Assembly: GCF_963666015.1 (NCBI RefSeq)
Contig: NZ_OY762555.1
Span: 2,108,001 to 2,172,000 of the forward strand
Direction of reading: 5' to 3'
From: an uncultured Sphaerochaeta sp.
GTDB taxonomy: Bacteria; Spirochaetota; Spirochaetia; Sphaerochaetales; Sphaerochaetaceae
Length of the DNA: 64,000 nucleotides
Shown here: positions 50,412-59,376 of the stretch, piece by piece
How the letters are laid out: every line of letters starts with the position of its first letter
Numbering within the stretch: position 1 is the first letter of the stretch
Position numbers and translations under genes: made by a program
Notes under the pieces: model-generated
Database searches by the model: none
Told to the model about the DNA's origin: nothing
Seen by the model: only the letters and a program-made list of their open reading frames with translations

Positions 50412-51815
50412 TCAACCCTCGAAATAAGCTTTTGCATTACCAAAGGAGATGTTCTCAACCACCTTCCCCAACATCTCCATGTCGTATGGAACTTCTCCCT
50501 CTTCTGCCCAGGTACCCAGGATATTACAGAGGATACGTCTGAAATACTCGTGCCTGGAGTAGGAGAGGAAGGACCGGCTGTCGGTAAGCATCCCGATGAA
50601 ACGGGGGAGCAGTCCAACGTTACCCAGTAACTTCATCTGTTCTTCCATACCATCCTTGTGGTCAGCAAACCACCAGGCAGAGCCAAGCTGCATTTTCCCT
50701 GGGATCCCATCTTGGTAGCAGCCCATCAAGGTGGCCAAGGTGTAGTAATCCTTTGGGTTGAGTGTATAGAGAATCGTCTTGGGTACCTCGCCGGTGGCCG
50801 AGAGATTGTTTAGGAAAGCAGACAGTCCTTCAGCAAGGTCCTTGTCATGGGAGGCATCATAGCCGGTATCAGGTCCGAGTTTCTTGTACATCAAGCCGTT
50901 GTTGTCCCTGATTGCTGCAAAATGCAACTGCATGGCGATATCACGCTTTGCATATGCCTTTGCAAGATGGGTCAGAACAAAGGTCTTGTAGGCCTCCACC
51001 TCTTCGTGGTTCAGGCACTTGCCATTCATCTTCTTCGCGAAGATTTCATTGACTTCCCTTTCACTCTTGAAAACAGCTGGAGCGGTCACCAGCGCATGGT
51101 CGCTTGCTTTGCACCCCATACTTACAAAGAAATCCAGTCGATCAATCAAGATCTCAACAACATCGCTGACCAAGGTGATGGATTTCCCGGAAACAGTTTC
51201 CAAGGATTCCATATAGGCGCAGAATGTCTCTTTCTCAATATTCAATGCCTTGTCTGGACGGAAGGAGGGTATTACTTTGGCTGGGACTTCCTTCTGTGAG
51301 GCAATTTGCTTATGGTATGCCAAATCATCGGCAGGATCATCGGTGGTTCCTACCGCGTAGACCTTGAACTGTTTCATGATACCTGTTACAGAGAGGTCCT
51401 CGTTCTCCTTGAACTGTCGGTTTGCCTCTTCATAGATTTCTTTTGCATTCTTTTTATTGAGTACCTCATGGATGCCGAAATACCGCTGTAGCTCAAGATG
51501 CGTCCAGTGGTAGAGAGGATTGCCCAAGGCATTTTCCATGGTGCCTGCCCATGCCAGGAACTTTTCATACGGGTCTGCATCCTTCCCGGTAACCAATTCC
51601 TCTGGGACCCCATTGGAACGCATGGCACGCCACTTATAGTGGTCTCCTCCAAGCCAAGCATCGGTAATGGTCGAGAACTTCTTGTTCTCCGCTATTTCCT
51701 TCGGGTTGAGGTGGCAGTGATAGTCATAGATTTTCTGGTTTTTTGCATACTCATGATACAGCTTTTGGGCTGTTTTTGTTTGTAATAGAAAGTGTTCGTC
51801 CATGAATTTTTTCAT
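50412..51815 (-). CDS. uxaC: Glucuronate/galacturonate isomerase
   Basis: UxaC converts D-galacturonate to tagaturonate and D-glucuronate to fructuronate. The 467-residue TIM barrel shows the metal-site start YDYHCHLNPKEI, TDAWLGGDHYKWRAMR, the ATDDPADDL-like GTTDDPADD, and the closing LTDSRSFLSYSRHEYFRRILC, all typical. GGAG precedes ATG 51815. Part of the contiguous uxaBAC group; the length is normal. Confidence 0.96.
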   Translation of the reverse strand: MKKFMDEHFLLQTKTAQKLYHEYAKNQKIYDYHCHLNPKEIAENKKFSTITDAWLGGDHYKWRAMRSNGVPEELVTGKDADPYEKFLAWAGTMENALGNPLYHWTHLELQRYFGIHEVLNKKNAKEIYEEANRQFKENEDLSVTGIMKQFKVYAVGTTDDPADDLAYHKQIASQKEVPAKVIPSFRPDKALNIEKETFCAYMESLETVSGKSITLVSDVVEILIDRLDFFVSMGCKASDHALVTAPAVFKSEREVNEIFAKKMNGKCLNHEEVEAYKTFVLTHLAKAYAKRDIAMQLHFAAIRDNNGLMYKKLGPDTGYDASHDKDLAEGLSAFLNNLSATGEVPKTILYTLNPKDYYTLATLMGCYQDGIPGKMQLGSAWWFADHKDGMEEQMKLLGNVGLLPRFIGMLTDSRSFLSYSRHEYFRRILCNILGTWAEEGEVPYDMEMLGKVVENISFGNAKAYFEG

Positions 51816-51839
51816 AATCGTTCTCCTTTTTTCCGCGTT

Positions 51840-53366
51840 CTAGAGGATGACTCCATCCTTGAACAGCGATATCTCTGCATACCCATTCTCTTCGTTCTTT
51901 GTCCTCTGTTCACCACTGGCAACGGCCTGGATGAGGGAGAGGAAATCGGAGAGTACCTCTCCATTGTCTTCAGCTAACAGCCTTCCTGCATCGAAATCAA
52001 TCCAGCCAGTCTTCTTTGCTGCCAAAGCGCTATTGCTGGAAATCTTTACCGTGGGAACAGGAGCTCCAAGGGGGGTTCCCCTTCCTGTGGTAAAGAGAAT
52101 GATATGGGCTCCTGTGGCTGTGAGAGCTGTGGTGGAGACTATGTCATTGCCTGGGCCTGAGAGGAGGTTCAGACCCCTTCTCGTTACCTGTTGTCCATAG
52201 GCAAGGACATCGGTGATGATTGCTTCTCCACCTTTCTGGATGCATCCAAGGCTCTTGTCTTCCAAGGTTGATATTCCTCCAGTCTTATTTCCTGGGGATG
52301 GATTCTCATACACTACCTGCTCATGCTTGACGAAGTACTGTTTGAAGTCATCGATCAAGCGCACAGTCTGCTTGTAGACGTCTTCATCCTGGCTGCGATT
52401 CATCAACAGCTGTTCAGCTCCGAACATCTCGGGAACCTCGGTAAGAATTCCTGTTCCTCCCATGGCAGTCAATGCATCGCAGAATCGACCAACCAAAGGA
52501 TTGGCTGTGATGCCGCTAAGGCCATCAGAGCCACCACATTTGAAGCCAACGATGAGGTTGTCCATTCCCACCGGTTCCCTTCTGTCATTCTGCATGACAT
52601 CATGGAGAGCTGATATAAGCTTCTTACTCTCGTCAATTTCATCACCCACTTCCTGTGAGGTAAGGAATTTCACCCTGTTTGGATCGACCTCCCCCACCAG
52701 CTCCTTGAAGGACTCTGGGGTGTTGTTCTCGCAACCGAGTGCAAGCACCAATACCCCTCCAGCATTGGGATGATGAACCAAGTCAGCGAGAATGGTCCTG
52801 GTTGCCTCATGGTCATCGCCAAGTTGGCTGCACCCGTATGGGTGGTTCCATACATGGATTCCATCATAACTTGCACTGGCAGGAAAGGTCTGGTTTGCCC
52901 AAGAGACCAGTGTTTCTGCTATCTTGTTTACACAACCGACCGTGGGTACGATCCAAAGCTCATTTCTGATTCCAATCTTTCCATTTGCTCGCCGATAGGC
53001 TTGGATTGTCGGGGTCTTGTCCGCCCAGAAGGCTTTACGTTTCTCTGCTTTTTCCTGAAATTGCAACGCAAGTTCTTTGTTGTAGTGGTAGGCAGCTGAT
53101 TCCGAGAGGAGTGTCTTGATATTGCTTGCATGGACATGTTCGCCCTTGGAAATATGTTGTTTTGCCTGACCGATGGGAGCTCCGTACTTGATAATGGGAT
53201 CCCCCTCTGCAATATCCTTGATGGCAAACTTATGGCCGGAGGGAATATCCATCACCAACGTGATATCATTCCCCTGTACACGGACCACCTCCCCCTTGCC
53301 AAGGGGGGTTATTGCAACTGCCACCACATCATCCGGGTGGATGGTAACGAATTTGTACTGCTCCAT
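51840..53366 (-). CDS. uxaA: Altronate dehydratase
   Basis: UxaA dehydrates D-altronate to 2-keto-3-deoxygluconate, using Fe2+. The 508 residues include an N-terminal SAF domain (about 1-95), then the large catalytic domain with WIVPTVGCVN, NHPYGCSQLGDDHE, LGCENN, VGFKCGGSDGLSGITANP and the C-terminal TTGRGTPLGAPVPTVK. Full length. It lies 9 bases after uxaB and 24 before uxaC. Confidence 0.96.
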   Translation of the reverse strand: MEQYKFVTIHPDDVVAVAITPLGKGEVVRVQGNDITLVMDIPSGHKFAIKDIAEGDPIIKYGAPIGQAKQHISKGEHVHASNIKTLLSESAAYHYNKELALQFQEKAEKRKAFWADKTPTIQAYRRANGKIGIRNELWIVPTVGCVNKIAETLVSWANQTFPASASYDGIHVWNHPYGCSQLGDDHEATRTILADLVHHPNAGGVLVLALGCENNTPESFKELVGEVDPNRVKFLTSQEVGDEIDESKKLISALHDVMQNDRREPVGMDNLIVGFKCGGSDGLSGITANPLVGRFCDALTAMGGTGILTEVPEMFGAEQLLMNRSQDEDVYKQTVRLIDDFKQYFVKHEQVVYENPSPGNKTGGISTLEDKSLGCIQKGGEAIITDVLAYGQQVTRRGLNLLSGPGNDIVSTTALTATGAHIILFTTGRGTPLGAPVPTVKISSNSALAAKKTGWIDFDAGRLLAEDNGEVLSDFLSLIQAVASGEQRTKNEENGYAEISLFKDGVIL

Positions 53367-53374
53367 ACGTACTC

Positions 53375-54859
53375 CTACAGTGCCTGCATGGCTTTCTGCA
53401 TACCGACAGACCAGATGGCCTCTAGGTTTTTCTCAACTGCATGCTGCAAGCCTTCGATCTGGGTAAGATCCTGGGACCACCAAGCGGAATTGGAAAGCAC
53501 AGCAGTGCTGATACGTTTCGCTCTTGCCACTCCTTCATCACCCTCGTTGTAGAGGGCTTCAAAGGTCTCCAGAATGTCTTGGTTGTCTTGGATGAGATAG
53601 GTTTCATTCCCTCTTTTTCCCTTCAGTGCACTACCTTCATATTCGGTCCCCTCATAGAAGCTGATCAAGGCTGAAAGTGCGAAGACCAGTCTTTTAGGGA
53701 GAGATCCTTGTTTTGTAATGTATCCAAGCAGGCTGGGAAGGTTGCGGGTCTTGAACTTTGAGACAGAGTTGAGAGAAATGGAAAGCAACTGATGCGGGTT
53801 GTACGGGTTTTCAAACCGCTCCAGCACATCGTTTGCATACGCTTCCAACTCCTCTTTCGAGCCATCCATGGAAGGGATAATCTCCTCAAATATCCCTCCA
53901 TGCATGAATGGGTACAACAGGTTTTTGTCTGCGATGCAATCCTGGACAGTGTTGTGTCCTGCCTGATATGCGGCAAGTACACTCATGGTATGTGCTCCGT
54001 TGAGGATACGTACCTTCCGGGTTCTGTAGAAGCTCATGTCGTCAGTCCAGATGACGTTCAGTCCCGCCTTGTTGAAGGGAAGCTCATCTTCATGGAACTC
54101 CTTGTGACACTCAATAACCCAGAGATGAAAAATCTCCGCGGCATCAAGGAGATTGTCCTGATACCCGATTTTTTCACACAGCTGTGCTGCTTCAGCACGA
54201 GGATATCCTGGAACAATGCGGTCAACAAGTGAGTTGCAGAAATCACATGCTTCATCAAGCCAAGTTGAAAAATCTGCTTCCAGATTCCACTCCTTTGCAT
54301 ATTGCAACACGATTCGCTTTAGGTTGTCTCCGTTCTTATCGATAAGCTCAACCGGTATGACAATAATACCCTTGTCTTCTGCACCATTAAAAGCCTTGTA
54401 ACGCTTGTAGAGAAAAGCACAGACTTTTGCGGGGAAGGCAGCTTGAGGTGCATCTTCGAGGCTGTTTCCTTCGCTGTAGGCAATACCTGCCTCGGTGGTG
54501 TTGGAGACGATGAACCTTAGGTCCTCGCTTTCTGCAAGCTTCAGGTATTCTTCATAGTCATCTTTCTTATATGGATTCAGACAGCGGCTGACACTGCCAA
54601 TGGTACGGAACTCCTCAACGTTCTTTCCTCCCTGAACACCTCTAAGGACAGTGGTGTAGAGACCTTTCTGGTCATTGATCATATCGCTCAACCCTCTCTC
54701 GAGCGGTTGGACGATAACCACATTGCCGTTAAAGTCAGTCTTCTCATTGAGGATATCGATCATCCAGTCAACAAAAGCTCGGAGAAAATTCCCTTCACCG
54801 AACTGAAGGATTTTCTCTTTTCGAGCAACTGTCTTATGAGTTTCATTAATCGATTGCAT
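53375..54859 (-). CDS. uxaB: Tagaturonate reductase (altronate oxidoreductase)
   Basis: UxaB reduces tagaturonate to altronate with NADH; mannitol dehydrogenase family, 494 residues. N-terminal LQFGEGNFLRAFVDWM is the family nucleotide-binding start; the catalytic segment near the middle has VDRIVPGYPR, and KVRILNGAHTMSVLAAY includes the catalytic Lys/Asn/His set. No separate UxuB (fructuronate reductase) is present, so this enzyme or an outside gene would handle fructuronate. Confidence 0.95.
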   Translation of the reverse strand: MQSINETHKTVARKEKILQFGEGNFLRAFVDWMIDILNEKTDFNGNVVIVQPLERGLSDMINDQKGLYTTVLRGVQGGKNVEEFRTIGSVSRCLNPYKKDDYEEYLKLAESEDLRFIVSNTTEAGIAYSEGNSLEDAPQAAFPAKVCAFLYKRYKAFNGAEDKGIIVIPVELIDKNGDNLKRIVLQYAKEWNLEADFSTWLDEACDFCNSLVDRIVPGYPRAEAAQLCEKIGYQDNLLDAAEIFHLWVIECHKEFHEDELPFNKAGLNVIWTDDMSFYRTRKVRILNGAHTMSVLAAYQAGHNTVQDCIADKNLLYPFMHGGIFEEIIPSMDGSKEELEAYANDVLERFENPYNPHQLLSISLNSVSKFKTRNLPSLLGYITKQGSLPKRLVFALSALISFYEGTEYEGSALKGKRGNETYLIQDNQDILETFEALYNEGDEGVARAKRISTAVLSNSAWWSQDLTQIEGLQHAVEKNLEAIWSVGMQKAMQAL

Positions 54860-54887
54860 GGATGTATCTCCTTATCTAATATGTATG

Positions 54888-55859
54888 TTACGTTATTTTT
54901 TTTCTTCCATAAAGGGTATGTGCCATGAAGGCACAGATGGTTTGCTGGAAGACGATTCCAAAAATGACGGGTAGTGCAGTCTCAGGGGGGAAATAAGCGA
55001 TGGCAAGAACCAAGGCTGAGCTGATATTCCTCATGGAGACGGCGAAGGTGACGCTCTTGCGATCTTCCAAGGCAATTCCGGCAATCTTGCCCAGGTAATG
55101 AGCAAGAGGATATCCGATGACTGCAAGTAATGCACAGACAAGTGCGATAGGTAGGTAGATCCAGGAAGCATCAGCGATAAGACGTTCAGCAACATTGCTT
55201 GTGTTGATGACAATGATGAAGAAGAGACCGATCTTGGAGAATGGCTTTAGGTTTGGCCCCACGTGGTCGTTAACCTTCCCCTGTGTTGCATTGTTGATAA
55301 GAATGCCTACGATGGAGGGAATAACAACCATGATGAGCAGGGATATCATCATTCCCTTGGTATCGATTTGTACGTTGGTCTGGGCAAGAAGTGCCACTGT
55401 GTAGGGGGTGAGGAAAGGAGCAAGGAGGGTAGAGACAATGATCAAGGTCAGGGAGAGTGCCCCATTTCCCCTATAGATATTTGCCCAGATATATCCGGTG
55501 ATTGCAGTGGGAATTGCCATCAGGAGAATAAATCCTGTGATAATTGCAGGATGACCGGGGAACAACAGGTTTGCCAGTGCCCATGCTACCAAGGGCATGA
55601 TGATATTTGCCCCAAGAATAAAGAAGAGAATGGCTTTTGGTTTCTTGATGACCCCAAAGAAGGCATTTGAACTGATACCCAATCCACCGATGAAGGTAAT
55701 GAGGGCAAAGAGATAGGGGACTGATGGTGTCATCCAGGAGACTAGGGAACCAAGGAGAAGTCCCATGATAACACCGCTGGGAGTGAGGATCGGCATAAAC
55801 CGCTCCAGATGATAGTTCAGGCTCTTGAGCCTTGCCTCGACTTTTTGAAAATGAAACAT
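54888..55859 (-). CDS. BASS-family (bile acid:sodium symporter-like) transporter
   Basis: Inner-membrane protein of 323 residues with nine or ten hydrophobic segments, BASS/SBF-like: GVIMGLLLGSLVSW, the glycine-rich MAIPTAITGYIWANIYRGNGALSLTLI core with sodium-site-type polar residues, and MRNISSALVLAIAYFPPE. As first gene of the hexuronate operon it may carry galacturonate or glucuronate, a role usually taken by ExuT, UxuT or TRAP systems; this is inference. No ribosome binding site near ATG 55859; the -10 lies 8 bases upstream. Confidence 0.82.
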   Translation of the reverse strand: MFHFQKVEARLKSLNYHLERFMPILTPSGVIMGLLLGSLVSWMTPSVPYLFALITFIGGLGISSNAFFGVIKKPKAILFFILGANIIMPLVAWALANLLFPGHPAIITGFILLMAIPTAITGYIWANIYRGNGALSLTLIIVSTLLAPFLTPYTVALLAQTNVQIDTKGMMISLLIMVVIPSIVGILINNATQGKVNDHVGPNLKPFSKIGLFFIIVINTSNVAERLIADASWIYLPIALVCALLAVIGYPLAHYLGKIAGIALEDRKSVTFAVSMRNISSALVLAIAYFPPETALPVIFGIVFQQTICAFMAHTLYGRKKIT

Positions 55860-55867
55860 TGTTCCGA

Positions 55868-55897
55868 ATGATATCCTTCTCCTTACTGGACTGTCAA
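55868..55897 (-). promoter_or_regulatory. Promoter of the hexuronate operon, probably leaderless
   Basis: Minus strand: consensus TTGACA (55897-55892), 18-bp spacer, TATCAT (55873-55868). The start point would be 1-3 bases before the ATG at 55859. The -10 overlaps the first TGATATC element (55869-55875). Confidence 0.65.
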
Positions 55898-55911
55898 GGC
55901 GAAAAAACCTG

Positions 55912-55920
55912 TGGTATAGT
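55912..55920 (+). promoter_or_regulatory. Extended -10 promoter of the large regulator gene
   Basis: TG-G-TATAGT; no good -35 is visible, as is usual for extended -10 promoters or activator-dependent ones. A TGATATC element begins at its last base (55920-55926), placed to block or position polymerase. Confidence 0.55.
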
Positions 55921-55944
55921 GATATCGTTTATAAGGAGGTTGCT

Positions 55945-58900
55945 GTGGGTGCTCATACGACAAGGCGAGTGGGATTGGTTTTAGCCTCTATCCATACCGG
56001 AGCTTCCAACGGGCTCTGGTCCCAGATTGCAAGCCAATGCCAACGCTCTGGTATTTCCCTGTTTGTCTTCCCTGGAGGAAGACTTGAGTATCAGGAGAAC
56101 CAGGAGTACCTGCGTAATGCCATCTACTCTCTGATAAATACAGATAACCTCGATGGTGTGATCACCTGGGCATCAGCCTTGGGTGGGGCTGTCAGTGTCT
56201 CAGAGGTCCATGCCTTCCTTGCCAAACTTGACGATCTGGACTGTGTTTGCATCGGTATGAAGAAGGAAGGCTGTCCCGGAATCTCTTTTGACGCCTATTC
56301 AGGGGTCCAGAGTGTCATGCTGCACTGTATCCGTGAGCATCGTGCAAGGAAGATTGCCTTTCTCAGGGGACCGGAGAATCACTATTCTGCCGAGGATCGC
56401 TACCGGGCCTATTGCGATACCCTCGACCAAACCAGTTTGCTCTTTGACCCCCGCTTGGTTAGTGATCCCTTCTCTTGGTCAGAAGGTAGAAAAGCAATTG
56501 TTCAGCTATTGGAGGAACGAAATCTCGTTCCTGGGCGGGATTTCGATACATTGGTCTGTGCAAGCGATCTGATGATGTTTGATGCAGGAAAATACTTGGA
56601 GAACCTCGGATTCACAATTCCTGAGGACCTGCGTATCGTGGGATATAATGACAGCAGGGAAAGCCACCTCTTGAAGGTTCCTTGTACCACTGCAAGGATG
56701 CCGGTTAATGAGTTGGCAAGGATGTCCTGGAACCTGCTCAGCGATATGCTTTCAGAGGAGGATCCTTCTTGCTTTGACTTGCTTCTCCCCTCACAGCCGA
56801 TCATCCGGCAGAGTTGTGGGTGTACCTATTCCCTGGGAAGTGAACAACAAGCTCGTCGTGTGATTGGGAGCCAAGAACTTTTCAAGGCTTGGTTGATCCA
56901 GGTGTTTGATGCGAATGAGGAGGAGCAAGAGAGGATTGGTCTTCTGCTTAAGGAAGCCTCCTTGCAACATGAGAAGGAAGTGCTCTCCTTGCTCGGACAT
57001 CTATCCTACCGTTTCTTGGATAGGGGTGGGGACCCCAGTCTTCTCAGTGAAGCCCTGCATTGGTATTGTACCTTTTTCGCGACCCTTTCCTTCAAGACAA
57101 TCTGTGCAGGTCCAATCAGGGACCTCTTTCTTCGTCAACGAGATTTGGTTGCTCATGAACATGCCTACCAACGTTCACTGCAGGCAAGCATCCTCAATAC
57201 CCTGAAGTGTGACCTTCTGGGAGTGAGGACTCTTTCAATCATTCCCTCAATCTTGGCAAAGCATCTAGGATCACTTGGGCTTGATGCGGGATACCTGGTC
57301 TTGTACGGTGATGAGACGACCAATACTTTCATCGGTGGGTATGCCGATTCCTTGGTTATGGAACGGAAACAATTGTTTCCCAAACACCTCATGTTACCAC
57401 AAGGACTTCTGGATCATCTTGGGCAGGGTGTTCATGTGGTTGAACCTCTGTTTATGGACAACCAACCACTGGGGTATATCATTCTGAGAACCACATTGTT
57501 CAGTGGAAGTGTCATGGAAGAGCTACGAACCGCTTTGAGTTCAGCTATCAAAGGAGCCTTTCTCCTCGATGCCGCCAACCGTGCAAGGGAAGATGCAGAG
57601 CGGGCCCAGCGTTCGCGAAGTGAGTTCTTTGCCAATGTTGGCGAGGGCCTCAAGACTCCTCTTGAGAAAATTCTCTCCATCGCAGCACAGATTGAAGGAG
57701 ATATGGCCAAGCAGATTGAGGAACAGATCCGCTCCGCCACACATATTCTAGATCTTTCCCTCTCTCACTCCGGCAATCTTGAGTTGGAGAACAAGGTCTG
57801 CAATCCCATGACGCTGATAACGCCATTGCTTACCTCCTTTCCTCTTGTCTATGAAGGACCGAAGGAGATGCCATCCCTCTGTGTCGATGCAAAGCGCTTG
57901 ATTCAAAGTCTCACGATCATTTGCGAATATATAGTAAGGGAAGGAGGGGAGATGAGGCTGCAATCCACTTTGTCGAAGGATGGCCTCCAGCTCCGTTTTG
58001 CTTCCTCTTCAATCACTTGGAAGGCTTCGATGGGAAGTCAGGATCCAAGTCTCTCCTTGGCACAAAGAATTATCCTGATGAGCCATGGATTATTTTCCCT
58101 GCATGATAATGCAGTGGTTGTGCAGCTTCCCCTGCCAAGCTTGATGGGTGAGAGCAACCCCCCTTCCCATGATACCTTATTCTATATTGTTGCTGATGGT
58201 AATGAGCCGATACCAGAGGTATTGCGTTCTTCCTTTGCTTCCTGTGAAGTAATCCCTGTGGGCAACCTGCAGAAGCATGAGCTCTCCAAGATTGTAGGAG
58301 GTATTATTGGTTGGAATGCAGACAACCAAGGAAGGGAGTTCCGTCTCCTGCGGACAGCAATTGCAGGGCATAACACCCTCTCCCTAGCTCCCATGATCTG
58401 TCTCCACGCTCCTGAGGGACAGCAAAATCTCTATTCATCCTTGATGAGAACTTCCCATCATCTCTCAGATGGTGTTCTCGTTGCGCTCAAGGGGCTTCCT
58501 GAAGATTGTTGCAAGGCTCTTGCCTTGGATGAGGAGTTCATTCTCCACAGTGAACCAGACGAGGTATTGGATGTGGTAGCCAACCAGCCGGTTAAAATGA
58601 TACTTGCTTCACTTTTTGATCCTGTTCTCTACCGGAATATCCGAAAATCCTGTGATGCTCCGATTGTGGTGATTCGTGAGCATTGGGAGAAGGAGGAGGC
58701 CGAGCAACTTTCCCTTGTTCCCCGTCTTCTTATCGCCCATCAGTGTGTACTTGAGAGCAGTGAGTTTGGACAGCGGTTGCTCGAGCTATTGGAAACCAAT
58801 GAGATGCTTCCTCCCCTCACTGGCGCCTTGGTAAAGGGGGCTGTGGTATATTTGGGTAGGCATGCTACCCAGCAGATCTCACGTTGGCAACTTGCTGAAT

Positions 58901-59136
58901 CGGTGAATGTCAGTGAAGACTACCTAACAAGAATTTTCCGCAAGGAGTTGGGTATCAGCCCATGGGAGTACTTAAACAGGCAGAGGGTATTCCTTGCCAC
59001 CCAGTTGCTCCGGGAGAGTTCGCTCTCAATAAACGAGGTTGCAAGCCAGAGTGGATTCCAGGATCAAGCATACTTTTGTAGAGTATTCAAGAAGATAAAG
59101 GGATGTGCTCCAGGAAAGGTTCGCTCACAACATTGA
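55945..59136 (+). CDS. Large one-component regulator: LacI-type sensor, degenerate kinase-like core, AraC DNA-binding domain
   Basis: Cytoplasmic regulator of 1063 residues. Residues 1-300 are a LacI/periplasmic-binding-type sugar sensor without a LacI DNA-binding helix, ending in the spirochaete-type QSCGC motif. A helical and GAF-like middle follows (about 320-540). Residues 556-575 (SEFFANVGEGLKTPLEKIL) match a histidine kinase dimerisation helix whose phospho-accepting His is absent, then a worn ATPase-like and a receiver-like region. Residues 964-1063 form an AraC HTH pair (ISRWQLAESVNVSEDYLTRIF). GTG 55945 has AAGGAGG 5 bases upstream. Probably controls the divergent uxa operon. Confidence 0.82.
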   Translation: MGAHTTRRVGLVLASIHTGASNGLWSQIASQCQRSGISLFVFPGGRLEYQENQEYLRNAIYSLINTDNLDGVITWASALGGAVSVSEVHAFLAKLDDLDCVCIGMKKEGCPGISFDAYSGVQSVMLHCIREHRARKIAFLRGPENHYSAEDRYRAYCDTLDQTSLLFDPRLVSDPFSWSEGRKAIVQLLEERNLVPGRDFDTLVCASDLMMFDAGKYLENLGFTIPEDLRIVGYNDSRESHLLKVPCTTARMPVNELARMSWNLLSDMLSEEDPSCFDLLLPSQPIIRQSCGCTYSLGSEQQARRVIGSQELFKAWLIQVFDANEEEQERIGLLLKEASLQHEKEVLSLLGHLSYRFLDRGGDPSLLSEALHWYCTFFATLSFKTICAGPIRDLFLRQRDLVAHEHAYQRSLQASILNTLKCDLLGVRTLSIIPSILAKHLGSLGLDAGYLVLYGDETTNTFIGGYADSLVMERKQLFPKHLMLPQGLLDHLGQGVHVVEPLFMDNQPLGYIILRTTLFSGSVMEELRTALSSAIKGAFLLDAANRAREDAERAQRSRSEFFANVGEGLKTPLEKILSIAAQIEGDMAKQIEEQIRSATHILDLSLSHSGNLELENKVCNPMTLITPLLTSFPLVYEGPKEMPSLCVDAKRLIQSLTIICEYIVREGGEMRLQSTLSKDGLQLRFASSSITWKASMGSQDPSLSLAQRIILMSHGLFSLHDNAVVVQLPLPSLMGESNPPSHDTLFYIVADGNEPIPEVLRSSFASCEVIPVGNLQKHELSKIVGGIIGWNADNQGREFRLLRTAIAGHNTLSLAPMICLHAPEGQQNLYSSLMRTSHHLSDGVLVALKGLPEDCCKALALDEEFILHSEPDEVLDVVANQPVKMILASLFDPVLYRNIRKSCDAPIVVIREHWEKEEAEQLSLVPRLLIAHQCVLESSEFGQRLLELLETNEMLPPLTGALVKGAVVYLGRHATQQISRWQLAESVNVSEDYLTRIFRKELGISPWEYLNRQRVFLATQLLRESSLSINEVASQSGFQDQAYFCRVFKKIKGCAPGKVRSQH

Positions 59137-59200
59137 TTTTCCAACGGAACGAGAGAAAAGGAAACATCATAATGGTTCTTCTCCCGAGCGAGTGTAGGGA
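59133..59200 (+). repeat. Dispersed repeat, copy 2
   Basis: Second copy of the element at 5266-5332, again starting at the TGA stop of the upstream gene. It continues directly into the inverted-repeat region at 59222-59276, which the first copy lacks. Confidence 0.7.
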
Positions 59201-59221
59201 AAGCAAGGGGAGATACCCTGT

Positions 59222-59276
59222 CCCTTGGGGCGGAAAAGGAGGCAACGCCTCCTGTGTTCGGGGCTTGCCCTGAGGG
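59222..59276. repeat. Nested inverted repeat after the large regulator gene
   Basis: The outer arms CCCT-TG-GGGC / GCCC-TG-AGGG enclose a perfect inner hairpin AGGAGGC-AAC-GCCTCCT. RNA from either strand could fold. There is no U-tract, so it may be a processing or repeat structure more than a terminator. No gene fits here. Confidence 0.65.
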
Positions 59277-59302
59277 ATTGATACCTTTCATTTACATCCT
59301 TC

Positions 59303-59332
59303 TTGACAGAAAAGGAGTTGTTTCGCTAATAT
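59303..59332 (+). promoter_or_regulatory. Promoter of the padR operon
   Basis: Consensus TTGACA (59303-59308), 18-bp spacer, TAATAT (59327-59332). The start point would fall inside the palindrome at 59334-59348. Confidence 0.65.
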
Positions 59333-59333
59333 A

Positions 59334-59348
59334 TATCGCAGTGCGATA
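59334..59348. promoter_or_regulatory. Candidate PadR operator
   Basis: Perfect palindrome TATCGCA-G-TGCGATA directly after the -10 box, where a bound dimer would block transcription; fits the autoregulation typical of PadR proteins. Confidence 0.6.
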
Positions 59349-59376
59349 CATTGCACCACGATACAAGGAGCATTTT

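Noticed and set aside
50408..50617. Upstream extension of the IclR regulator
   Set aside because: It runs into uxaC in another frame; ATG 50407 follows GAGGG and begins a normal IclR N terminus.
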